Assembly (NCBI GenBank): GCA_017934745.1
Contig: JAGBIY010000055.1
Span: 62,001-126,000 of the forward strand
DNA length: 64,000 nucleotides
DNA from: Treponema sp.
GTDB lineage: Bacteria; Spirochaetota; Spirochaetia; Treponematales; Treponemataceae
Direction of reading: 5' to 3'
Position 1 is the first letter of the stretch; every line of letters begins with the position of its first letter. Under the pieces are notes generated by a model, which did not search any database, was not told the DNA's origin, and worked only from the letters and a program-made list of their open reading frames with translations. A program made the translations under genes and the position numbers. Positions 1 through 9,104 of this stretch are shown here, in pieces.

Positions 1-1
1 C

Positions 2-1984
2 TTCCACTACCAGACCGGCAGCGCGGAGGCGAAGGAGAAGCTCGACTACACGGTCAAGCGCATCAAGGAAATCCAGAGGGAAGACGGATATTTCTCCGGC
101 ATCCCCTCCACGCCATTCGACACGGTGTTCTCCAGCGGCGGAAACTTCGACGTGGACAGGTTCTCCCTCGCGGGCTGGTGGGTTCCGTGGTACTCGACAC
201 ACAAGATATACGCGGGACTGCTCGACGCGTACACGTTCGGCGGCAGCAAGGACGCCCTCGAAATCGTCAGGAAGATGGCCGACTGGGCAATCAGTGGAAC
301 GAGCAAAATGTCCGACGCTGAAATGCAGAAGATGCTCACCTGCGAGCACGGCGGAATGTGCAAGGTGTTCGCCGACCTCTACGGAATCACGAAGGACGAA
401 AAGTACCTGAAGGAGGCGGAGAGGTGGATCCACAAGGAGATAATGGCCCCCGCGATGAAGAGGCAGGACAAGCTCCAGGGCTACCACGCAAACACGCAGA
501 TTCCGAAATTCATAGGAATAGCCCGACTCTACGAGCTGACGGGAAAGTCGGAATACCGCACTGCGGCGGAATTCTTCTTCGAGACGGTCACGCAAAGGAG
601 GAGCTACGCGATCGGAGGGAATTCAAGGGGCGAGCATTTCGGAAAGGAATACGACGAGACCCTCTCCAAGGACACCTGCGAGACGTGCAACACCTACAAC
701 ATGCTGGAGCTCGCCGAGCACATCTTCGCATGGAACAGGAAATCGGACGTGGCGGACTTCTACGAGAACGCACTCTACAACCACATACTCGCCTCGCAGG
801 ACCCGGAGACGGGGGCCAAGACCTATTTCGTCTCGCTCCAGCCGGGATTCTTCAAGGTGTACGGAACACACGACAACGCAATGTGGTGCTGCACGGGAAC
901 TGGGCTTGAGAATCCGTCTCGATACAACCGTTTCATAGCGAGCGAGACTGAAGGATGCGTCTACATAAACCTCTTCATTCCATGCTCCATAAAAGGAAGC
1001 GACGGAAGCGAAATCCAGCTGGAGACGGACTTTCCCTACAGCCAAAAAGCCAAAATCACGGTCGCAAATGCGGGAAGAAACGGAAAAACGCTCAAGGTGA
1101 GGTCTCCGTCATGGTGCAGGTCGGAAAAAGCGGACGATGACGGATACGTCGACTACGGAAAACTCGAAAGCGGAAAGACATTTGAGATTGAGCTTCCGAT
1201 GAAGCTGAGCGCGAGGCGGGCGATGGACAGGAGCGGCAGGTTCACGGTCAAATACGGCCCGATAGTGCTCGCGGCGGACCTCGGAAAGAAGGACATGCCG
1301 AAGGACATCGTCGACGACCACCTAATCTACATGAACAGCGGCAAGAACGCGGACGTGGAGGTCATGACGGCGGATTTGAAGGACATCGGGAACTGGATAA
1401 CCGTGGAGAATCAAGGGACGCTCAGTTTCAGGACGGCGGAATCGGCGAACGCGAAGAAAAAAAGCTACACGCTCCGCCCCTTCTTCGACATACACCACAC
1501 AAGATACACCGTCTACTTCTCCTCGACGAACGAGGCGGAGGACAAGCGGGCAGCCAAATTCGAAAAGAACGGCGTGGACGCTGTGGAAAGCGGCAGGCAG
1601 CAGAGCGAGGTCGAGCACAGGTTCAAGGCTGAGGGCACCAAAATCGGCTACATGGAGAGCGTGGACAGGAACTACAGGGAATTCACCGGAGATGGAAGCT
1701 CCGTCACATACAAGATGAAATTCGACGCGGGCTCGAAGCAGAACAAGCTTGTGGTCACGGTCTACGGGAAGGACAAGGGCGTTCTCAATGTAAAAGTCGG
1801 AGGCGAAAAGCTGAAGGAGATAGAGCTTGACGGAAGCGGCGGAGACGAACTTGTCGACATCAGCGTGGACGTGCCGAAAAAGCTCACGAAAGCGAAACAG
1901 AAGGGGGCGAAAATCGTCAGGGAGGACGTGGCAATCAGCGGAACTCCCGGAACGAGGGTCATGGAAGTCCATGTCGTCCACTAA
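2..1984 (+). CDS. GH127 beta-L-arabinofuranosidase, 5'-truncated by window edge
   Basis: The frame is open from base 2, so the start lies outside the window and about 660 residues are visible. GH127 (DUF1680) enzymes remove beta-L-arabinofuranose from arabino-oligosaccharides. The family's Zn/Cys catalytic centre is readable: a Glu in GEHF exactly 16 residues before the Glu of ETC (expected acid/base and zinc ligands), ETCNTYN near base 680, and the adjacent cysteines of MWCCTGTG at 887-892, the first being the expected nucleophile. A beta-rich region follows to the end. It fits the arabinan enzymes downstream. Whether it carries a signal peptide cannot be seen, so its location is unknown. 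The family call is strong; the exact substrate is inferred. Confidence 0.93.
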   Translation, partial: FHYQTGSAEAKEKLDYTVKRIKEIQREDGYFSGIPSTPFDTVFSSGGNFDVDRFSLAGWWVPWYSTHKIYAGLLDAYTFGGSKDALEIVRKMADWAISGTSKMSDAEMQKMLTCEHGGMCKVFADLYGITKDEKYLKEAERWIHKEIMAPAMKRQDKLQGYHANTQIPKFIGIARLYELTGKSEYRTAAEFFFETVTQRRSYAIGGNSRGEHFGKEYDETLSKDTCETCNTYNMLELAEHIFAWNRKSDVADFYENALYNHILASQDPETGAKTYFVSLQPGFFKVYGTHDNAMWCCTGTGLENPSRYNRFIASETEGCVYINLFIPCSIKGSDGSEIQLETDFPYSQKAKITVANAGRNGKTLKVRSPSWCRSEKADDDGYVDYGKLESGKTFEIELPMKLSARRAMDRSGRFTVKYGPIVLAADLGKKDMPKDIVDDHLIYMNSGKNADVEVMTADLKDIGNWITVENQGTLSFRTAESANAKKKSYTLRPFFDIHHTRYTVYFSSTNEAEDKRAAKFEKNGVDAVESGRQQSEVEHRFKAEGTKIGYMESVDRNYREFTGDGSSVTYKMKFDAGSKQNKLVVTVYGKDKGVLNVKVGGEKLKEIELDGSGGDELVDISVDVPKKLTKAKQKGAKIVREDVAISGTPGTRVMEVHVVH

Positions 1985-2082
1985 AAAGACGCATTCAAGA
2001 GAACATTCAACCATTGATGTATTCAAGTTTAAGAAAAAAATCAGCTAAACGCAGTATAAACCATACCGCATAACGCAATTTT

Positions 2083-2118
2083 CGCCCCTTTTTCAAAACA
2101 GAAAAAGGGGCGTTTTCA
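2083..2118 (+). terminator. Rho-independent terminator after GH127
   Basis: Perfect 12-bp arms CGCCCCTTTTTC (2083-2094) and GAAAAAGGGGCG (2101-2112), a 6-base loop and a following TTTT tract. Confidence 0.85.
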
Positions 2119-2125
2119 TTTTATG

Positions 2126-2200
2126 ACGAAAAACAAAAACGCCATAAAACGAAAAAACGCACATATTCAAAACGAAAAAAGTGCAATTTTTCGTTTATGG
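2126..2200. promoter_or_regulatory. Regularly spaced ACGAAAAA repeats upstream of xfp
   Basis: ACGAAAAA occurs at 2126, 2149 and 2172, exactly 23 bp apart. An inverted copy, TTTTTCGTTTATGG (2187-2200), mirrors CCATAAAACGAAAAA (2142-2156). The array ends just before the xfp -35 box, so it may be an operator. No regulator is identified. Confidence 0.45.
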
Positions 2201-2212
2201 ACAATTTTTCTA

Positions 2213-2240
2213 TTGATTTAAATTCCGATTGGGCTATAAA
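2213..2240 (+). promoter_or_regulatory. Sigma70-type promoter of xfp
   Basis: TTGATT (2213-2218), a 16-bp spacer and TATAAA (2235-2240), about 40 bp before the start codon. The ribosome binding site AGGAGG follows at 2271-2276. Confidence 0.7.
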
Positions 2241-2281
2241 ATGAAAATCATCGATAAGAGAAACATAAAAAGGAGGACAAT

Positions 2282-4690
2282 ATGTCTAAAAGGGCAAAAA
2301 AGATTGAGGATTCTGAGGAGTATCTCTCAAATTTGGACAAATATTGGCGCGCGACGAACTATCTTGCTGCCGCGCAGCTCTACATGAAGGAGAACCCGCT
2401 CCTTCGAAGGCCTTTGACGAGGAACCAGGTCAAGACGAAAATCGTCGGACACTGGGGAACGGTTCCGGGGCAGAACTTCATCTACGTCCACATGAACAGG
2501 GCGATAACGAAGTACAACCTCGACATGATTCTCATTTCAGGACCTGGACACGGAGGAAACTTCTTCGTGGCGAACTCGTACCTTGAGGGACACTATTCGG
2601 AGATTTATCCGAACGTGAGCCTTGACGAAGAAGGAATGAGCCGCCTGTGCAAGCAGTTCTCGTTCCCGGGAGGAATCTCAAGCCACGTCGCACCGGAGAC
2701 ACCGGGCTCAATCAACGAGGGAGGAGAGCTCGGATACTCGATCGCCCACGCGTTCGGCTCGGTGTTCGACAACCCGAACCTCATCACGACCTGCATCGTC
2801 GGAGACGGCGAGGCGGAGACTGGACCTTTGGCGACGGCATGGCACTCGAACAAGTTTCTCAACCCGGTCACGGACGGAGCGGTTCTTCCGATTCTCCACT
2901 TGAACGGCTACAAAATCTCGAACCCGACAGTGTTCGCGAGAATCTCAAAGGAGGAAGTCAGGAGCTTCTTCAAGGGCTGCGGCTGGGATCCGATTTTCGT
3001 TGAGGCGACTCCAGAGACCAACCACATCGAAGCCCACAAAGCGATGGCCGCGGCCGTGGACAAGTGCATCGAAAAAATCAAGAGAATCCAGCACGACGCG
3101 AGGAAGAACGGAAAGACGGAGCGTCCTTTCTGGCCGATGATTGTCCTCAGGACCCCGAAAGGCTGGACGGGACCGAAATTCAACGACGACGGACTTCCGA
3201 TTGAGAATTCCTTCCGCGCCCATCAGGTTCCTATCGACCTCACGAAGCCGGACGCGAACGAAGAGAAGCACATGAAGGAGCTTGAGGAATGGCTCCGCTC
3301 GTACAAGCCGGACGAGCTCTTCGACGAGAACTACAGGCTCAAGAGCGAAATCGCGGCAATCGCGCCGAAGGGAGAGCACAGGATTTCCGCCAACCCGCAC
3401 GCGAACGGTGGAAAACTCCTGAAGGACCTCAGGACTCCAGACTTCAAGAAGTACGCGCTCGACGTGCAGGTTCCAGGCAGCATAAAGGCCCAGGACATGA
3501 AGGAACTTGGAAACTACGTGCGCGACCTGTTCAGGCTGAACAGCGACAGCAGGAACTTCAGGATTTTCGGGCCTGACGAGTCGATGTCGAACAGGCTCTA
3601 CGCTGCGTTCGAGGCGACGAACAGGGACTTCAACGCCCAAATCATCAAGACGGACGACAAACTCGCCCACGACGGCCGCATCATGGACTCGTACCTTTCG
3701 GAGCACATGTGCGAGGGCTGGCTCGAAGGCTATCTTTTGACGGGCCGACACGGATTCTTCGCAAGCTACGAGGCGTTCATCAGAATCATCGACTCCATGG
3801 CTTCCCAGCACGCGAAATGGCTCAAGGTCTGCTCGGAGCTCAAGTGGAGAGCCCCAATCGCGTCGTTGAACCTCATCCTCACGTCGAACGTCTGGCAGCA
3901 GGACCACAACGGATTCACGCACCAGGACCCGGGCTTCCTCGACCACATCTCGAACAAGAAGGCCGATGTCGTCAGAATGTACCTTCCGCCTGACACGAAC
4001 TGCCTCCTCTCAACGTTCGACCACTGCATCAAGAGCAAGAACTACGTGAACGTGATTGTCGCATCCAAGCATCCAAGCTACCAGTGGCTCACAATGGATC
4101 AGGCAGTCAGGCACTGCACGCAGGGCATCGGAATCTGGGACTGGGCGTCGAACGACGAAGGGACGGAACCAGACCTCGTGATGGCGTGTTGCGGCGACAC
4201 TCCGACACTGGAGGCTCTCGCAGCGACCACAATCCTCCGCGACAACATCCCTGACCTCAAGATAAGGTTCGTGAACGTCGTGGACCTCATGAAGCTGCAG
4301 GACGACAGCCAGCACCCGCACGGACTGAGCGAGAGCGAGTACAACGCGCTCTTCACGAAGGACAAGCCGATAATCTTCGCCTTCCACGGATATCCGAAGC
4401 TCGTCCACGAGCTCACATACCAGAGGGAGAACCGCAACCTCCACGTGTACGGCTACCACGAAGAGGGAACAATAACGACACCGTTCGACATGCGCGTCCA
4501 GAACAAAATCGACCGCTTCGACCTGGTCAAGTCCGCGCTCAAGTACCTTCCGCAGCTCGGAAACAAGGCCAGCCACCTTGTCCAGCAGATGAACGACACG
4601 CTCGTCGCCCACAAGCAGCACATCTCCGAATTCGGAGAGGACCTGCCAGAGGTCATCAACTGGAAGTGGCACACTCCTGAGCAGAAATAA
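2282..4690 (+). CDS. xfp: Xylulose-5-phosphate/fructose-6-phosphate phosphoketolase
   Basis: This thiamine-diphosphate enzyme splits xylulose-5-P (and often fructose-6-P) with phosphate into acetyl-P and glyceraldehyde-3-P (erythrose-4-P from F6P) in the cytoplasm. The 802-residue length is normal for the family. Diagnostic motifs are [10 protein letters not shown], the ThDP motif [24 protein letters not shown] and the C-terminal [14 protein letters not shown]. The start is fixed by AGGAGG 5 bases upstream. It has its own promoter after the GH127 terminator and ends at a bidirectional terminator. Because araB/A/D in the same region make xylulose-5-P, this is the natural end of the arabinose route. 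The sequence does not separate single- from dual-substrate enzymes. Confidence 0.98.
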   Translation: MSKRAKKIEDSEEYLSNLDKYWRATNYLAAAQLYMKENPLLRRPLTRNQVKTKIVGHWGTVPGQNFIYVHMNRAITKYNLDMILISGPGHGGNFFVANSYLEGHYSEIYPNVSLDEEGMSRLCKQFSFPGGISSHVAPETPGSINEGGELGYSIAHAFGSVFDNPNLITTCIVGDGEAETGPLATAWHSNKFLNPVTDGAVLPILHLNGYKISNPTVFARISKEEVRSFFKGCGWDPIFVEATPETNHIEAHKAMAAAVDKCIEKIKRIQHDARKNGKTERPFWPMIVLRTPKGWTGPKFNDDGLPIENSFRAHQVPIDLTKPDANEEKHMKELEEWLRSYKPDELFDENYRLKSEIAAIAPKGEHRISANPHANGGKLLKDLRTPDFKKYALDVQVPGSIKAQDMKELGNYVRDLFRLNSDSRNFRIFGPDESMSNRLYAAFEATNRDFNAQIIKTDDKLAHDGRIMDSYLSEHMCEGWLEGYLLTGRHGFFASYEAFIRIIDSMASQHAKWLKVCSELKWRAPIASLNLILTSNVWQQDHNGFTHQDPGFLDHISNKKADVVRMYLPPDTNCLLSTFDHCIKSKNYVNVIVASKHPSYQWLTMDQAVRHCTQGIGIWDWASNDEGTEPDLVMACCGDTPTLEALAATTILRDNIPDLKIRFVNVVDLMKLQDDSQHPHGLSESEYNALFTKDKPIIFAFHGYPKLVHELTYQRENRNLHVYGYHEEGTITTPFDMRVQNKIDRFDLVKSALKYLPQLGNKASHLVQQMNDTLVAHKQHISEFGEDLPEVINWKWHTPEQK

Positions 4691-4712
4691 AAAACAGATT
4701 CAGGTTTTACGC

Positions 4713-4752
4713 AAAAATGCCATGCCGATGAAAAACGGCATGGCATTTTTTT
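4713..4752. terminator. Bidirectional terminator between xfp and the GH43 gene
   Basis: Arms AAAAATGCCATGCCG (4713-4727) and CGGCATGGCATTTTT (4736-4750) around a short loop, with A and T tracts on either side, so it can serve both convergent genes. Confidence 0.88.
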
Positions 4753-4773
4753 GCGCGAAAGAAGACCACTCGG

Positions 4774-5670
4774 CTAGAAGTCGAATTCTTCAATCATCAG
4801 TTTGCTTCTGCCCTCGTCAGTCCTGTCGTAGGCGTGGTAGACGAGATAGGCTTTTCCGTCGTCGTCCACAAAGACGCTGTTGTGCCCGGGACCGGCGAAC
4901 CGCTCGAAACTGAAGGAGTCGCGCACTGTGGTTCCGCCGCCCCACCTCATGTCCATTTCGTCGTCATCGATGTAGGGGCCGGTGATTTTGTCGGAGGAGC
5001 CGAGCACTATGTGGTAGGAGCTTGCAGTTCCCCTGCAGCAGAAATCGTGCGAGGCGAAAAGGAAGTACCTGCCATTTCTCCGCACAATGAAACCGCCCTC
5101 CACGGGATTCGGATCCGGCTGCTTCTTGCCTTCTTCCTGTCTGGATGCCACGAACGAAAGGTTCTTGGGGTCCACGACAAAGCCGTTTTCGTCGAGGGGA
5201 GTCATGACGAGCCCGCCCCAGAAAGAGCCGAAAAGCAGATAGTCATTTCCTTTTTCGTCAGAGCAGACAGCGGGGTCGATTGCGTTGAAGTTGTCGCCCT
5301 CGGACGACTTTATGACAAGTCCCCTGTCCTTCCATTCGTAGTCGCTGGACTTCGGGTCAAGAGTCCTGTTGGTCATCATCGCTATGGCGGAAACGTTCTT
5401 CCCGAACGTGCTCACGGCGTAGTAGAACCGCCACTCTCCGTTCCTGTAGACGATTTCCGGCGCCCAGAAATCCTTTCCGTCGTTCTCCGGGACAAAATCC
5501 CTTATCCAGTCGGGATTTTTCTCGAACACTTTCCCGCAATATTTCCAGCTCCTCAAATCCCCGGATTCATAGAAATGCCCGTGGGTCGAATAGCAATAGT
5601 ATATCTTCCCCTCCTTCGCGATTACCGGGTCGTGGACGGGCACATCGACCGTCATCTCAAGCAGCGCCAT
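4774..5670 (-). CDS. Cytoplasmic GH43 arabinan-degrading enzyme
   Basis: A 298-residue single-domain GH43 five-bladed propeller. The three acidic catalytic positions are visible: Asp in VHDPVIAK (base), Asp in NAIDPAV (pKa modulator) and Glu in PVEGGFIVRR (acid), plus the family signature GPGHNSVF. There is no signal peptide, so it should act inside the cell on imported arabino-oligosaccharides. Its motifs are closer to endo-1,5-alpha-L-arabinanase-like members than to xylosidases, but exo activity is equally possible. AGGAG lies 8 bases before the ATG. It follows the two ABC permease genes on the same strand, with a terminator hairpin between, so it is expressed by read-through or a separate promoter. 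Confidence 0.9.
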   Translation of the reverse strand: MALLEMTVDVPVHDPVIAKEGKIYYCYSTHGHFYESGDLRSWKYCGKVFEKNPDWIRDFVPENDGKDFWAPEIVYRNGEWRFYYAVSTFGKNVSAIAMMTNRTLDPKSSDYEWKDRGLVIKSSEGDNFNAIDPAVCSDEKGNDYLLFGSFWGGLVMTPLDENGFVVDPKNLSFVASRQEEGKKQPDPNPVEGGFIVRRNGRYFLFASHDFCCRGTASSYHIVLGSSDKITGPYIDDDEMDMRWGGGTTVRDSFSFERFAGPGHNSVFVDDDGKAYLVYHAYDRTDEGRSKLMIEEFDF

Positions 5671-5697
5671 AAAAGACTCCTTGCAAAATCTAATTGC

Positions 5698-5724
5698 ATA
5701 AAAAAATCCCCGTACAAGTACGGG
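5698..5724 (-). terminator. Terminator of the sugar ABC operon
   Basis: Read on the minus strand: CCCCGTAC, TT loop, GTACGGGG, then ATTTTTTT. It lies 31 bases after the last permease stop codon. Confidence 0.8.
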
Positions 5725-5755
5725 GAAAAGGTTGGATATGAAATAGAAGCGATTG

Positions 5756-6637
5756 TTATTTCAAACCGCTCATCGCGACCGAAGCTATAATCTGACGCTG
5801 GAATATGATGAACACGATGATTATCGGCAGGAGCGAGATGACACTCGCCGTAAGCAGAAGCGGATAATCAGTGTTTATCGCATACATGGCGTTCAGACGG
5901 CTTATCATGACCTGCACCGTGAGCAAGTTGTCGTCGTGCAGGTAGATGCTGGGAGCGAAGTAGTCGTTCCACGCGCCCATGAACCACAAAATGGCCTGGG
6001 CGGCGATGGCCGGCTTCGCGTTCGGGAGCATGATGCTCATGAAGATGCGGAAGTAGCCCGCACCGTCCATTCTGGCACTCTCGATTATCGAAGTCGGAAT
6101 TCCGCTCATGTACTGGCGCAGGAAGAAAATCATTCCCACGTTGCCGAGCATTCCCGGGATAATCAAGGGCAGCCAAGTGTTCACCCAGCCGATTCTGGCG
6201 TAGATGATGAACTGCGGAATCATTATGACCGAGAACGGTATCATCATCGTCGCAAGCTCAGCGAGGAAAAGCTTGGCCTTTCCGGGGAAACGGAGCTTTG
6301 AATAGCTGAAGGCGGCGAGGGCGGAAACGAACGTTCCCACGACAATCGTGCTCACCGATATTATCAGAGAGTTGAGGATACCGCGCTGGAGAGCCGGTTC
6401 CATCTGCCAGACCCTCTTGAAGTAGTTTGCCCACTGCGGGTTCTCCGGCATGGCGAGCGAAAGCTGCGTCGTCAAGAACTGGCCGGGTGTCTTCAAGGAC
6501 GACTCGAACATCCACACAAGCGGCAGAATCATGATTACTGCTCCACTCGCGAGGAAGAAGTAGATGAGCGAATTCACCCACCTGTCGTTCTTGTAGCGCA
6601 TTCCCGTATGGGGCTTTATCTTAATTCCATTTTCCAT
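5756..6637 (-). CDS. Carbohydrate ABC transporter permease, MalG type
   Basis: A 293-residue inner-membrane permease with about six hydrophobic segments. The EAA loop that contacts the ATPase is readable as ESARMDGAGYFRIFMSIMLP. It pairs with the MalF-type permease 12 bases upstream and the binding protein before that. No ATPase gene is present in the window, which is usual for CUT1 importers that share an MsmK-type ATPase. Given the surrounding arabinanases the cargo is probably arabino-oligosaccharide (inference). Confidence 0.95.
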   Translation of the reverse strand: MENGIKIKPHTGMRYKNDRWVNSLIYFFLASGAVIMILPLVWMFESSLKTPGQFLTTQLSLAMPENPQWANYFKRVWQMEPALQRGILNSLIISVSTIVVGTFVSALAAFSYSKLRFPGKAKLFLAELATMMIPFSVIMIPQFIIYARIGWVNTWLPLIIPGMLGNVGMIFFLRQYMSGIPTSIIESARMDGAGYFRIFMSIMLPNAKPAIAAQAILWFMGAWNDYFAPSIYLHDDNLLTVQVMISRLNAMYAINTDYPLLLTASVISLLPIIIVFIIFQRQIIASVAMSGLK

Positions 6638-6649
6638 CGGTACAATCCC

Positions 6650-7624
6650 CTATTCCAGATAGTTTTCGCTGGCCGGATTCAGCTTGAACTGAATTGCCGT
6701 CACGGCGAAGATTATGAGGGCCAAGACCCAGGCGGCAGCACAGGCGAATCCCTTCTCGTCCGCGCCGAAAGCGTGCTGCCAGATGTAGAAGACGATTGTC
6801 GCCGAACTGTAGTCGGGACCTCCGTCAGGCGTCATTATCTGCGGCTCGACAATCATCTGCGAACCACCGATAATTCCCGTCACGACGATGTAGAACGTGA
6901 TTGGCGACATGAGCGGCCATGTAATCTTGCGGAAAATCAGCCAGCGGCTTGCTCCGTCGATTACAGCGGCCTCGTAGTAGCTCTTCGGCAAGTTCTGCAA
7001 GGCTCCGAGATAAAGCAGAGCCGTGCCTCCGACTCCACGCCACACGCACATTATCATGATGGCCGGTTTGACCGTATGGGCGTTCTGCAGCCAGTTCGGA
7101 AGTTTCTCCTTCGGGATTCCGATTGCGGCCAGCAGCTGGTTCAAAAGTCCGTAGTCTCCGTTGTAGAGCCAACCCCACAAAAGGGCGACCGCCACAATCG
7201 AAGAAACCACAGGAATATAGTAGATGACACGGTATACTTTCACACCCGGCAGACCGCTGTTGAACGAAAGGGCGAGAGCGAAGGCCCACACAAGACCGAG
7301 CGGAATGCCTATCATGTACCAGAACGTGTTCCAAAGAGCCTTCCAGAACTGGACGTCGCTGAAAAGCTCCTTGTAGTTTTCAAAGCCGCAGTAGAACCAT
7401 TCCCGTGAATCCGCATCCATGCTGAACAACTGCGTGAGATCCGTCATGGAATCCCAGCGGGTGAAGCTCGCGAAAATCGAGAAGAGGAACGGCCCCGACG
7501 TGAACAGGACGAACCCGATTATCGGAGGCATCACGAACAGCAGTCCAGAGATGGCCTCGTCGTTCCATTTCCGCTTTCTCTTTTTGGCTTTTTTCGTCTT
7601 ATCTTCGCTAAGTGCGTCTGCCAT
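6650..7624 (-). CDS. Carbohydrate ABC transporter permease, MalF/UgpA type
   Basis: A 324-residue permease with a basic cytoplasmic N-terminus (KTKKAKKRKRKW), a first membrane span (LLFVMPPIIGFVLF) and several later spans. The EAA motif YEAAVIDGASRWLIFRKITW is near the C-terminal half. It lies 15 bases after the binding-protein gene and 12 bases before the MalG-type partner, so the three are one operon. The role is import of a sugar oligomer, inferred from neighbours to be arabinan-derived. Confidence 0.95.
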   Translation of the reverse strand: MADALSEDKTKKAKKRKRKWNDEAISGLLFVMPPIIGFVLFTSGPFLFSIFASFTRWDSMTDLTQLFSMDADSREWFYCGFENYKELFSDVQFWKALWNTFWYMIGIPLGLVWAFALALSFNSGLPGVKVYRVIYYIPVVSSIVAVALLWGWLYNGDYGLLNQLLAAIGIPKEKLPNWLQNAHTVKPAIMIMCVWRGVGGTALLYLGALQNLPKSYYEAAVIDGASRWLIFRKITWPLMSPITFYIVVTGIIGGSQMIVEPQIMTPDGGPDYSSATIVFYIWQHAFGADEKGFACAAAWVLALIIFAVTAIQFKLNPASENYLE

Positions 7625-7639
7625 AAAAATCTCCTGTCG

Positions 7640-8998
7640 TTACTTGTTTCTGGCGGCACTCTGCTTCGCGCGCATCAAAGCCTTGTCGAGCTCGCGCTGC
7701 ATCTGCGGCTGGATTTTGTCGCAGTAGTCTTTCGCAGAGATTTTTCCGTCCAAGACGCGCTGGATTCCCATGTAGAACTTGTCGTACCAGACCGAGTTGT
7801 ATGTGTAGTCAGACGGCCAAGACCTTCCAGTCTTGCTGATGATGTTGATGTATTCCTGTCTGTTGGCAGGTTTTCCAGGCTTTGAAGTGTAGCGGCTCGC
7901 CAAAGACTTGAGGTTCGGAATCTGCAAATCCATGTCGGAATACATCTTGTTCGCCTCCTCGTCGGCGGAGAGGAAGAGAGCGAGCTCTGCGGCGGCCTTC
8001 GGGTTCTTTGAAGTCGCGGCCACGGCGAATCCAACACCACCGCGGTATGTGGCGGTCTTGTTGGCTGAAGTGTGCACCGGCCAAGGAATCAAGTCATACT
8101 CGAACTTGATGACTTCCGGGTCGTTGAACTTCGCCAGATCCCAAGGACCGGCCGGGAAGAACGCGAGCTCTCCCTTGATCCATCTCTGGTAGGTGTCGAG
8201 CGACTGGGCCTGAGTGGCGGTCGGCGTGACGGGCTTGAATTTTGACAAACCTGAAACAGGGTACTGGCTGTTGCCGAGCGTCATGTTCGCCCAGTACTGC
8301 AAGGCCTCGACGAATTTCGGGTCGTTGACTGTGACTTTCGTGTGCGTGGAATCGAGGAAGTCCGCTCCGTTGCCCCAGACGAACTGTATGAAGGCCCAAT
8401 GGATGTTGAGACCAGTTCCGAAGATGTCGTTCTGTCCGTCCCCGTTCAAATCCTTCGTGAGCTTCTCGCACACGTCGATGAATTCCTGCCATGTGTACGG
8501 CTTGTCCTTGCTTGGAAGCGGAACCCCATACTTCTCGAAAAGCGTCTTGTTGTAGGCGAGCGCGAAAGGTCCGAAATCCTTCGGAAGAGCCCAGATGGCG
8601 TTGCCCTTTCCAAGCTCCTTGCCGTCGTACCTGTAAGTGTCCACCGCGCTCTCGTAGAGGTCGTCGAAGTTCGCGCCGGCTACTCCCCTCACATACGGAG
8701 AGAGGTCGAGGACCTTCTTGTTGTCCACGTACTGGCGAACGCCACCAGGTCCAAGATAGAAGACGTCAGGCAGATTGTTAGCAGCAAGCTGGGCCTGAAT
8801 CTTCGCGTCGTACTCGTTCTGTGTCGAAGAAATGAACTTCACCTTCGTGCCTTTGTGCGTCTGCTCGAAGCGGGCGATTACCTTGTCGAGGATCGCCTTC
8901 TCCTGAGGCTGCGCATAAATCATGAGCGTAAGCTCTTCTGCGAAAGCCGCCGAAGCGCACATAATCGCGCCGGCCAATGCCATAAGGATTTTTTTCAT
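7640..8998 (-). CDS. Sugar-binding protein of the ABC importer (family 1)
   Basis: A 452-residue periplasmic solute-binding protein. The signal peptide MKKILMALAGAIMCASAAFA precedes the mature start EELTLMIYAQPQEK. Family 1 features follow: a VKFISSTQNEYDAKIQAQLA segment, DVFYLGPGGVRQYVD, and the later FPAGPWDLAKF and TYRGGVGFAVAA sugar-site regions. The ribosome binding site is the GGGGG tract just before the ATG. It is first in the ABC operon and has its own strong promoter (TTGACA-17-TACAAT) with two copies of the regional operator directly upstream, so it is probably induced by arabinan breakdown products. Confidence 0.95.
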   Translation of the reverse strand: MKKILMALAGAIMCASAAFAEELTLMIYAQPQEKAILDKVIARFEQTHKGTKVKFISSTQNEYDAKIQAQLAANNLPDVFYLGPGGVRQYVDNKKVLDLSPYVRGVAGANFDDLYESAVDTYRYDGKELGKGNAIWALPKDFGPFALAYNKTLFEKYGVPLPSKDKPYTWQEFIDVCEKLTKDLNGDGQNDIFGTGLNIHWAFIQFVWGNGADFLDSTHTKVTVNDPKFVEALQYWANMTLGNSQYPVSGLSKFKPVTPTATQAQSLDTYQRWIKGELAFFPAGPWDLAKFNDPEVIKFEYDLIPWPVHTSANKTATYRGGVGFAVAATSKNPKAAAELALFLSADEEANKMYSDMDLQIPNLKSLASRYTSKPGKPANRQEYINIISKTGRSWPSDYTYNSVWYDKFYMGIQRVLDGKISAKDYCDKIQPQMQRELDKALMRAKQSAARNK

Positions 8999-9035
8999 GA
9001 TTCCCCCTTTTTTATGTTTAATTTTTTATAATAAA

Positions 9036-9104
9036 ATTGTAAGTCCTAAAATTCCACCTGTCAAGAAAAATTGATACAAATCAATTAAAATCGATATATA
9101 TCTA
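9036..9104 (-). promoter_or_regulatory. Promoter and tandem operators of the ABC operon
   Basis: On the minus strand, TTGACA (9059-9064), a 17-bp spacer and TACAAT (9036-9041). Immediately upstream are two copies of the regional operator, TTGATACAAATCAA (9071-9084) and TCGATATATATCTA (9091-9104), with starts exactly 20 bp apart. The outer copy overlaps the stop codon of the preceding GH43 gene. Confidence 0.75.

Noticed and set aside
2945..3946. 333-codon open frame antisense to xfp
   Set aside because: Mirror of the phosphoketolase codons; low-complexity Arg/Val-rich translation with no family.
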